From Verrucomicrobiales bacterium (GTDB taxonomy: Bacteria > Verrucomicrobiota > Verrucomicrobiia > Verrucomicrobiales > Verrucomicrobiaceae), in NCBI GenBank assembly GCA_003453085.1, contig DMMK01000208.1:1-7741 (forward strand): a DNA stretch of 7,741 bases, given 5' to 3'. Positions 1-5,873 of the stretch are shown here, piece by piece. Both the position numbers and the translations under genes were made by a program. Position 1 is the first letter of the stretch. Each line of letters begins with the position of its first letter. The notes below the pieces were generated by a model, which worked only from the letters and a program-made list of their open reading frames with translations, had not been told where the DNA came from and did no database searches.

Positions 1-50
1 TCCTTGGGGGTGTGATGGGCCACTACCCGGCAGTTGACGAGAAGCCCTGA
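1..50 (+). CDS. Possible 3' end of an upstream gene (partial)
   Basis: Reading from base 3, the frame is open to a TGA at 48-50 and would encode the C-terminal tail LGGVMGHYPAVDEKP. The tail is too short to assign to a family. A metal-binding solute receptor would be the expected partner of the ABC transporter that follows, but nothing in these 15 residues shows that. Another frame is open to a TGA at 35-37, so even the choice of frame is uncertain. Only about 20 bases separate the TGA at 48-50 from the next ATG, which fits an operon. Confidence 0.25.
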   Translation, partial: LGGVMGHYPAVDEKP

Positions 51-71
51 CGGACCGACTTATTGCAAATA

Positions 72-563
72 ATGCGCGGTTTCCCTCCAGTTCAGCTTTT
101 CATTCTTGGGCTTGTTTTCGCCCTGCTGGCCTTCCCGTTGGCGCACATGACCACGGGGTATGATCTCGCTCCGGAAGCGGCTACGGCAAAGGCTGCGCCA
201 GCCGATGGCTCGGCCCAGGTGGTCAAAGGCGGTTCCGACCACCCGGAGGGAGAGCATAAGCATGTGGAAGTGCAGACGCTGATTCGTCTGCGGTTTGCCC
301 ATCGCCCGCTGAAGGTCAGCCTGAAGGAAGGAGACGTGGAACTGGCCACGAAGGCGGACCTGACGGTCTCTCCTGTGGAATTCAATACGGAGCTGGAAGT
401 GTCCCACGAAGGCAACGAGCTGATGCTTAGCGTTACCTGGCCCGAAGGCACCCCGGCTACCGCGCTGACGGTGGAACTGGAGCCGGACGGCTTCGACACC
501 CGCCGCGAAACTCGCTGGTCCTCCGGCAGCACCCTGGACGAAGTTTTGACATTCACATGGTAA
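72..563 (+). CDS. Hypothetical exported or membrane-anchored protein with a His cluster, in a metal ABC operon
   Basis: I do not recognise the family. The ATG at 72 gives 163 residues; a TTG at 63 would add three. A hydrophobic stretch at residues 7-24 is either a signal peptide or a single N-terminal membrane anchor, so the rest is probably outside the cytoplasmic membrane. Next comes a low-complexity Ala-rich linker (about 33-53), then HPEGEHKH at 57-64, a possible metal-binding patch. The remaining ~100 residues alternate hydrophobic and polar positions in a way that suggests an all-beta fold, and there is no Cys. The stop overlaps the start of the metal ABC ATPase gene by 7 bases, so the two are probably translated together. 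An accessory role in metal delivery or sensing is an inference from this context and the His patch only. Confidence 0.7.
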   Translation: MRGFPPVQLFILGLVFALLAFPLAHMTTGYDLAPEAATAKAAPADGSAQVVKGGSDHPEGEHKHVEVQTLIRLRFAHRPLKVSLKEGDVELATKADLTVSPVEFNTELEVSHEGNELMLSVTWPEGTPATALTVELEPDGFDTRRETRWSSGSTLDEVLTFTW

Positions 564-1342
564 AGCATTCCTCACACGATCACCCTCCGGGTAAGGAGCA
601 CGTCTGCTGGGGCGGCGGTGGCTGCACGCACTCGCACCACCATCGGCTGGAGGTGCAAAACCTGCGCGTGAGTTACCAGGAAGTGCTGGCTTTGGACGGC
701 ATCAGCTTCAGCACCGAATGCGGGCGCAGCATCGCCTTGATCGGCCCGAACGGCGCTGGCAAAAGCACCTTGCTGAAGGCTCTGGCGGGTCTGTTACGCA
801 CGGACAGCGGCAGCATCCTCTGGCGTGGCAAGCCGCTGACACGCAGCAGCTATGAGATCGCCTACCTGCCGCAACGGGGAGATGTGGACTGGAACTTTCC
901 CATCACCGTGCGCGGGTTGGTGGAGATGGGGCGTTACCCAAACCTCGGCTGGTGGCGGCAATACTCCAAGCACGATGCCGAGATCGTCCAGCGGGCGCTC
1001 ACCACGATGAATCTGCTGGATCTTCAGGACCGCCAGATCAGCGCCCTTTCCGGCGGCCAGCAGCAGCGCACGTTTATCGCCCGCGCTCTGGCGCAGGAGG
1101 CGCATGTGCTGCTTTTGGACGAGCCCTTCACAGGGCTGGATCGCCCCGCGCAGGAGAATCTGGCGCGCCTGTTCCGCGAGCTGACGGCTGAGGGTCGCCT
1201 GCTGATCGCCAGCCATCATGATTTGCAGACGGTGGAGGGAAATTTTGACGATGTGCTGCTGATCAAACGCACCCAAGTCGCCTTTGGTGAAGTGGCCACG
1301 GCTTTCACCCCCGCGCGCATTGCTGAAGCCTACGACCGCTGA
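557..1342 (+). CDS. Metal ABC transporter ATP-binding protein (Mn/Zn/Fe type) with a His-rich N-terminal leader
   Basis: This is the nucleotide-binding subunit of a divalent-metal importer, acting on the cytoplasmic side of the inner membrane. All ABC motifs are present: Walker A GPNGAGKST (63-71), Q-loop Q106, signature LSGGQQQR (164-171), Walker B VLLLDEP (184-190), D-loop GLD (193-195) and the H-loop at H221. The segment DVDWNFPITV (109-118) followed by MGRY (124-127) is the pattern of the MntB/SitB/ZnuC branch and favours manganese, iron or zinc as substrate. The protein has 261 residues, slightly longer than usual, because about 30 residues precede the first ABC strand. That leader carries eight His and two Cys (H4, H7, H9, H15, C17, C23, H25, H27-29). 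The gene overlaps the preceding one by 7 bases and is followed 8 bases later by the permease gene. No clear Shine-Dalgarno precedes the ATG. The family is certain; the metal is not. Confidence 0.95.
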   Translation: MVKHSSHDHPPGKEHVCWGGGGCTHSHHHRLEVQNLRVSYQEVLALDGISFSTECGRSIALIGPNGAGKSTLLKALAGLLRTDSGSILWRGKPLTRSSYEIAYLPQRGDVDWNFPITVRGLVEMGRYPNLGWWRQYSKHDAEIVQRALTTMNLLDLQDRQISALSGGQQQRTFIARALAQEAHVLLLDEPFTGLDRPAQENLARLFRELTAEGRLLIASHHDLQTVEGNFDDVLLIKRTQVAFGEVATAFTPARIAEAYDR

Positions 1343-1350
1343 TTTTCCCC

Positions 1351-2208
1351 ATGCCTGCTGATCTTCCATCTCTTGCTGATTTCCTGGCGGAACCCATCGC
1401 TAAGCGGGCCTTGCTGGCTTGTTTGATGATCGGTTTCGCCAACGGCTTTGTTAGCGCCTTTGTCGTGCTGCGAAAGTCCGCGCTGAAGGTGGGTACGCTA
1501 TCCCATGCGCTGCTGCCGGGCATCGCCCTGTCCGTGCTCATGGTAGGACTGTCCCAATGGAGTGCCTTGGCCGGGGCGCTTTTTGCCGCCCTGCTGGTGG
1601 GACTGGGGTCCATCTTCCTCTCGCGGACTTCGCGGCTGGACCAGGATACCTCCATGGGCATTCTCTACACCACGGCCTTTGCCGGCGGGTATCTCATTTT
1701 GACGCAACTCAATGTTAGGCAGAAGCTGGACGAGTGGCTCTTCGGCAGCATCGTCGGCATGGCGGACAGTGACATGTGGATCGCCTTCGGCATCAGTGCC
1801 ATCGCAGTGCTGACGCTCACGGCCTTGCAGCGCCCGTTGCTGATCTATCTCTTTGAGCCGAACATCGCCGCCAGCCTGGGGGTGCCCGTGCGCTTCCTGA
1901 ATTACGCCACCTTTGGCATCACCATCCTGGTGCTTATCTCCTCGCTCCAGGCGGTGGGCTGCATCCTCAGCGTGGGACTCATGGTGGCCCCGGCGGCCAC
2001 GGTTTATCTGCTGACGAACAATGCGCGCGCACTGTTCTGGGGTGGCGGATTGATTGGCGCTTTCGGTTCGGTGGCGGCATTCTTTCTCAGCTACCCACTG
2101 GGCTGGTCGGTCAGCGCCAGCATCATCGTGGTGCTGGGCGGGCTCTTCCTGCTGGCCTACATCTTCAGCCCGCGCTACGGCCTGTTCAGCAAACGTGGAC
2201 GGGTTTGA
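1351..2208 (+). CDS. Metal ABC transporter permease (ABC-3 family, Mn/Zn/Fe)
   Basis: This is the membrane-spanning subunit of the importer powered by the preceding ATPase. It has 285 residues, normal for the ABC-3 (ZnuB/MntC/SitC-type) family. Eight or nine hydrophobic segments can be traced, at about 18-40, 52-69, 71-90, 104-119, 140-160, 184-203, 204-222, 229-248 and 253-272. Family hallmarks are SHALLPGIAL (51-60), SLQAVG (198-203) followed by MVAPAATVYLL (211-221), and a C-terminal glycine-containing helix ending in FSPRYGL (272-278). The ATG at 1351 lies 8 bases after the ATPase stop, so the two are surely co-transcribed, although no Shine-Dalgarno is visible before it. No solute-binding protein gene follows: the next gene is on the other strand and its stop is 10 bases away. 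The substrate metal cannot be read from the sequence. Confidence 0.95.
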   Translation: MPADLPSLADFLAEPIAKRALLACLMIGFANGFVSAFVVLRKSALKVGTLSHALLPGIALSVLMVGLSQWSALAGALFAALLVGLGSIFLSRTSRLDQDTSMGILYTTAFAGGYLILTQLNVRQKLDEWLFGSIVGMADSDMWIAFGISAIAVLTLTALQRPLLIYLFEPNIAASLGVPVRFLNYATFGITILVLISSLQAVGCILSVGLMVAPAATVYLLTNNARALFWGGGLIGAFGSVAAFFLSYPLGWSVSASIIVVLGGLFLLAYIFSPRYGLFSKRGRV

Positions 2209-2218
2209 ATGGCGGTGC

Positions 2219-3040
2219 TTATTCGTGCCAGACGCGGGCGATGCGTTCGATGGAGACGGCCTTGCCGGTGGTAGGGTCTAGCGTGATCAGGGCTCCATTC
2301 ACCCGAACAGGTCCGCGGCCCACGCCGAACTTGGTGGGGAGCTGGGTGTGGAATTTTTCCAGCACAGGCTCGATCTGGCTGCCGATGATGGAATCCACCG
2401 GGCCGCACATGCCAGCGTCGCTCTGGAAGGCGGTGCCTTTCGGCAGCACCCGCTCATCCGCTGTCGGCACGTGTGTATGGGTGCCAACCACGGCGCTGAC
2501 GAGGCCGTCCAGATGCCAGCCCATGGCCACTTTTTCACTGGTGGCTTCGGCGTGGAAATCCACAAAGATCACGGGCGTTTCTTTGCGCATCTCCTCCACG
2601 GCCTTGGTCACAGTGGGGAAGGGATTTTCCAGGGCATCGCGCATGAAGGTGCGGCCCTGGAGATTGATGATGCCCACCTTGCAGCGTTTGGTCTGGAGGA
2701 TCAGCGAGCCATTGCCTGGAGCCCCGGCGGGGTAGTTGATGGGGCGCAGCAGGCGCGGTTCATCGTAGAGAAAGGGGATGATCTCTTTCTGGTCCCAAAT
2801 ATGGTCACCGGTGGTGATGACGTCCGCCTTGGCCCGCATGAGGCTGATGGCGATCTTCGGGGTGATGCCCCGGCCGGCGGCGGAGTTTTCTCCGTTCACA
2901 ATGGCAAAGTCCACCTTCAGCTCCTCACGAAGCAGGGGCAGTAGGGTGATCACCGCCTTGCGGCCAGGTTCGCCGACGATGTCTCCCAGAAAGAGAATGC
3001 GGAAGAGTTCGGGCGGGGATTCTGCGGCGTCATCGGACAT
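2219..3040 (-). CDS. ymdB: YmdB family (TIGR00282) metallophosphoesterase
   Basis: This is a cytoplasmic two-metal phosphodiesterase. The Bacillus subtilis homologue YmdB hydrolyses 2',3'-cyclic AMP and influences biofilm and motility decisions; the role here is unknown. The 273 residues are close to the family's ~264. Visible motifs are GDIVG (19-23), NGEN (49-52), TGDHIWD (77-83), DFHAEATSEK (161-170) and GTHTHVPTAD (186-195). Predicted metal or catalytic residues are D20, E51, N52, H80, H163, H188 and H190. Position 79 is Asp where B. subtilis has a ligand Asn. I chose the ATG at 3040: the frame stays open to a TTG at 3088, but the family normally begins just before the first strand (RILFLGD), and even the ATG start adds about 12 residues. 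The gene converges on the permease and diverges from the amidase gene. Confidence 0.93.
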   Translation of the reverse strand: MSDDAAESPPELFRILFLGDIVGEPGRKAVITLLPLLREELKVDFAIVNGENSAAGRGITPKIAISLMRAKADVITTGDHIWDQKEIIPFLYDEPRLLRPINYPAGAPGNGSLILQTKRCKVGIINLQGRTFMRDALENPFPTVTKAVEEMRKETPVIFVDFHAEATSEKVAMGWHLDGLVSAVVGTHTHVPTADERVLPKGTAFQSDAGMCGPVDSIIGSQIEPVLEKFHTQLPTKFGVGRGPVRVNGALITLDPTTGKAVSIERIARVWHE

Positions 3041-3090
3041 GCCCGCACTTAGTAGATGATGCCGGGCTGCATCAAGTCTAGGATGCAATC
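3041..3090. promoter_or_regulatory. Divergent spacer with two mutually exclusive hairpins and the amidase ribosome binding site
   Basis: This 50-base spacer separates the start codons of the divergent ymdB and amidase genes. An AGGA at 3080-3083, seven bases before the ATG at 3091, is a credible Shine-Dalgarno and the only clear one in the window. TGATGC (3057-3062) is complementary to GCATCA (3069-3074) with a 6-base loop. TGCATC (3068-3073) is also complementary to GATGCA (3082-3087) with an 8-base loop. The two hairpins share the middle arm and cannot coexist, and the second partly covers the AGGA. I see no convincing -35/-10 pair; at least one promoter must lie within or reach into a neighbouring gene. 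Stems of six base pairs can arise by chance. Confidence 0.4.
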
Positions 3091-4416
3091 ATGTTGTTCC
3101 TTTTCAAAATCGGCCGTTTTGCGCTGGGCTGCCTTTGGGGCTGTGCCATCGCGCTGCCTGCGCAGGAGACCGTGTTGCCTACGGCCGCGCCGGATCTGGA
3201 TCGCTTAGCCAAAGTCAGTCCGTTGGGGAAGGTGCCGGACTGGTCGTCCCTCTCAGCCTTTGCGGGCACGCTGACCAAAGAGGAGTTTGAGAAGGCGTGG
3301 CGTGAAATTTACTCGCCGGAGACCGGGCTGCCGCCGCCTTTCCAGGTTGCGGCGGATGGCCTAGTGATTCCGACAGGGGATGCCCTCGAACCCGAACTGA
3401 AGCTGGCCTTCAAGGGGGCAGCCTCAGCGGCATCTCCAAAACCTGCCGTGTCCTGGCGACGTGCGGCGGATCTGCCGCCACTTCAGGGGCGCCCACCGTT
3501 GAGCGATTTGCACATCGCGCTGGATCCCGGTCACATCGGTGGCCAGTGGGCGCAGATGGAAGAGCGTTTTTTGAGCTTCAGTCCCGGAGAAAGCATCCGG
3601 GAAGGGGACATGTCCCTGCTGACGGCGCAGGTTTTGAGCGAGCGGCTCAAGGCCCTGGGAGCCGTCGTTACTCTCGTGCGTGACAAACAAGAACCGGTGA
3701 CCGAGCTGCGCCCGGGCGATTTTGAGCGGCTGGCCCGCGAAACGCTCAAGCAGTATGGGGTCTTCACTCCCGTCGCCAGTTATGCGGGGCTTAATGGCGA
3801 TGCCAAAATCATCACCGTCCAGTGGCAGACGGAAAAGCTGTTTTATCGCGTCAGCGAGATCCACGCCCGGGCGGACAAGGTCAATCGCCACATCAAGCCT
3901 GACATCGTGCTATGCCTGCATTTCAATGCGGAGTCCTGGGGCTCGGCGGATGCCCCGCAGTTCTCCCCGCAGAATCATCTGCATGTGCTGGTGAATGGCT
4001 GCTATGCTCCGGTGGAGCTAGAGCAACAGGACGTGCGCTATGAGATGTTCTCGAGGCTGTTCAGCCGGGTTCATGAGGAAGAAATTCCCCTCGCCACCGC
4101 CGTTGCAGAAGGGATGGCCCGCGTCACGCGCCTGCCTGCCTACATCTACACCACGCCAAATGCTCGCAAGGCCGGTGCGAACCCGTATGTTTATGCACGG
4201 AACCTGCTGGCCAACCGTCTGTATCACTGCCCTGTCGTTTACCTGGAGCCCTTTGTCATGAATCACGAAGAAACCTACCGCCGCTTGCTGGTCGGCCATT
4301 TTGTGGGTCGGACCTTGATCGGGGGCAGGTTGCAGCCCAGCGCCATCGAGGACTATGTGCGCGGAGTCGTGCAGGGCCTCGTTTCCTATTATCAATCTCA
4401 GCGCCGCCCCTCATGA
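3091..4416 (+). CDS. Secreted N-acetylmuramoyl-L-alanine amidase (Amidase_3 family, divergent)
   Basis: The predicted enzyme is a zinc amidase that cuts the bond between MurNAc and the L-Ala of the peptide stem outside the cytoplasmic membrane. Residues 1-24 form a signal peptide (basic start, hydrophobic core, cleavage probably near ALPA/QE). Residues about 30-135 match no domain I recognise. The catalytic domain runs from about 140 to 430. DPGH (145-148) supplies zinc ligand H148, E171 in the REGDMSL segment is the expected second ligand, H277 in LHFNA the third, and E386 in VYLEPF fits the catalytic Glu. E171 and H277 are 106 residues apart, more than in compact members, which indicates an insertion at roughly 203-254. 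At 441 residues it is long for the family. An AGGA ribosome site precedes the ATG by seven bases, and its stop overlaps the next start as ATGA. Family confidence is high; the exact substrate is inferred. Confidence 0.85.
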   Translation: MLFLFKIGRFALGCLWGCAIALPAQETVLPTAAPDLDRLAKVSPLGKVPDWSSLSAFAGTLTKEEFEKAWREIYSPETGLPPPFQVAADGLVIPTGDALEPELKLAFKGAASAASPKPAVSWRRAADLPPLQGRPPLSDLHIALDPGHIGGQWAQMEERFLSFSPGESIREGDMSLLTAQVLSERLKALGAVVTLVRDKQEPVTELRPGDFERLARETLKQYGVFTPVASYAGLNGDAKIITVQWQTEKLFYRVSEIHARADKVNRHIKPDIVLCLHFNAESWGSADAPQFSPQNHLHVLVNGCYAPVELEQQDVRYEMFSRLFSRVHEEEIPLATAVAEGMARVTRLPAYIYTTPNARKAGANPYVYARNLLANRLYHCPVVYLEPFVMNHEETYRRLLVGHFVGRTLIGGRLQPSAIEDYVRGVVQGLVSYYQSQRRPS

Positions 4417-5870
4417 GAGTCCTCATCGTCGGTTGCGGCTTCGTCGGCGCACGCACGGCGGATCTCCTCCATGCTGCCGGGCATGAGGTGGTAGGGGTGA
4501 CGCATTCTTCCACCTCGGCGGAGCGGCTGATCCACAAGCCCTGGCGGGTGATGGCCTGCGATGTCAGTGATGCCGCTTCAGTGGCCTCGCTACGAACGCA
4601 GTGTGAAGGAATTGCGGAAGGCGCGGCCCCTGCCTGGGTGCCCGAAGCTTTCATCCACTGCGCTAGCTCCAGCAAAGGCGGGCCTGAAATGTACCAGGCG
4701 GTTTATGTGGATGGCATGGGGCATCTGCTGGCCACTTTCCCAGGTGCCTTTCCGCTCTACACAGGCAGCACCAGCGTGTATCCGCAGACGGACGGCAGCG
4801 AGGTGGATGAAACCAGCCCCGCAGATCCAGGCAAGGAAACTGGCCGCCTGCTGCTAGCGGCAGAAAGACTGGCTTTGGAGAATGGCGGGGCTGTGGCCCG
4901 GCTGGCAGGCATCTATGGTCCCGGCCGATCATTCGTGCTGAAAAACCTCCTCGAAGGGAAAAGCGGCATCGAGGTGAATGAAGGGGCACCCGACGGGCGG
5001 CTGCTCAATCAGATCCACGCGGATGATGCGGCTGCGGCGCTGGTACACATCGTTACTCAAAAGCTCTCTGGCATCTACAACGTCGTGGATGATGCACGCC
5101 TGACCCAGCGCGAGTGCCTGGAAAAACTGGCCCCTCTTTTTAATCTTCAGGTGCCTGCGGAAAAAGCACCCGATCCCAGTCGTAAACGCGGCTGGACGCA
5201 CAAGCATGTCTCCAATGCACGGCTGCGCGCCACAGGCTGGGCCCCGCAGTATGCGGACTATTTCACCGCTTTGCGAGATGATCCCGAGCTTGTCTCTTCC
5301 ATCCTTCAATTGGTGGCTGAAGGCGGCGATGGGTGCCTGCCGAGGGCGGAAAACATCCTGTTGGTCGGCCTCATGGGCAGCGGCAAATCCACCGTGGGTC
5401 GCATGGTGGCGCAGATGCTCGGCTTCCAGTTTGTGGATACGGACCACCTCATCATTGACCAGGCGGGCTGCAGCATTCCGGAGATCTTTGCCAAGGAAGG
5501 GGAGCCCGGTTTTCGCCAACGCGAATCGGCTGTGTTGCGCAGTTTGTTAGGTCGTCGCCACTGCGTCATCGCGACCGGTGGGGGCATCATCACCCAGCCG
5601 CGTAATTTGCCCTTGCTGAAACATCTCGGTTTCATCACCTGGCTGGAGGCGGACGTGAGGCTACTGGCCCGCCGCACTGCGGGTAACAATGACCGGCCCC
5701 TGCTGCGAGGCGAAGAGCCACCGTTGGTGAAGCTGGAGCGCCTTTTGGGTGAGCGGAAGCCCATTTACAAACAGCTCGCAGACCTGCGTATCCAGACGGA
5801 TGAACTCAGTCAGCAGGAAAGTGCTTATGGCGTGGCTGAAAGTGCCCGCATTTTCTTCGCCCAGCGCTGA
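4413..5870 (+). CDS. Fusion protein: atypical SDR (YeeZ-like NAD(P)-binding) plus shikimate kinase
   Basis: One open frame of 485 residues carries two complete domains. Residues 1 to about 295 are a Rossmann-fold NAD(P)-binding protein: GCGFVG at 7-12, STSVYPQ at 119-125, and GIYGPGR at 166-172. The Tyr-x-x-x-Lys pair of classical SDRs is missing at the expected place (GRLLLAAERL, 144-153), as in YeeZ-like atypical SDRs. After a linker (about 296-312) comes a full shikimate kinase, which phosphorylates shikimate at the 3-hydroxyl in aromatic amino acid synthesis: Walker A GLMGSGKST (319-327), DTD (342-344), FRQRE (367-371), shikimate-binding GGG (389-391), the lid Arg in RPLL (428-431), and R448 before PIYKQLA. 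The start overlaps the amidase stop as ATGA, implying translational coupling. In-frame TTG (5310) and GTG (5313) codons just before the kinase could start a separate kinase, but no Shine-Dalgarno precedes them. The kinase is certain; the reductase or epimerase reaction is unknown. Confidence 0.92.
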   Translation: MRVLIVGCGFVGARTADLLHAAGHEVVGVTHSSTSAERLIHKPWRVMACDVSDAASVASLRTQCEGIAEGAAPAWVPEAFIHCASSSKGGPEMYQAVYVDGMGHLLATFPGAFPLYTGSTSVYPQTDGSEVDETSPADPGKETGRLLLAAERLALENGGAVARLAGIYGPGRSFVLKNLLEGKSGIEVNEGAPDGRLLNQIHADDAAAALVHIVTQKLSGIYNVVDDARLTQRECLEKLAPLFNLQVPAEKAPDPSRKRGWTHKHVSNARLRATGWAPQYADYFTALRDDPELVSSILQLVAEGGDGCLPRAENILLVGLMGSGKSTVGRMVAQMLGFQFVDTDHLIIDQAGCSIPEIFAKEGEPGFRQRESAVLRSLLGRRHCVIATGGGIITQPRNLPLLKHLGFITWLEADVRLLARRTAGNNDRPLLRGEEPPLVKLERLLGERKPIYKQLADLRIQTDELSQQESAYGVAESARIFFAQR

Positions 5871-5873
5871 GTG

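Noticed and set aside
60..575. Two open frames on the - strand opposite the first hypothetical gene
   Set aside because: The + strand frame has a membrane segment, overlaps the next gene as in an operon and fits the transporter context. The antisense products look like random Arg/Ser/Pro-rich shadow translations.
2201..2240. Terminator between the convergent permease and ymdB genes
   Set aside because: Only weak, wobble-containing pairings (GGTGC with GTGCC) are present, without a T-run on either strand.
2348..2944. Open frame of about 198 codons on the + strand opposite ymdB
   Set aside because: It lies wholly inside a well-supported metallophosphoesterase gene on the other strand and has no recognisable motif. 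Long antisense frames are expected in GC-rich coding DNA.
3041..3088. Upstream TTG start that would lengthen YmdB by 16 residues
   Set aside because: Family members start just before the first beta strand, the added residues look non-conserved, and this start would leave only two bases between the divergent genes.
3133..3144. Possible lipobox (LWGC, residues 15-18) in the amidase signal peptide
   Set aside because: Trp at the -2 position does not fit the usual lipobox, and a normal signal peptidase site further on (near residue 24) is more likely.
5298..5348. Possible frameshift or sequencing join creating the SDR-kinase fusion
   Set aside because: Both domains are complete, the frame is continuous through a plausible linker, and there is no homopolymer or stop at the junction. 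It remains testable with raw reads.
4929..5519. Open frame of about 196 codons on the - strand
   Set aside because: It lies opposite the SDR-shikimate kinase gene, whose motifs are continuous across it, and its translation has no family features.
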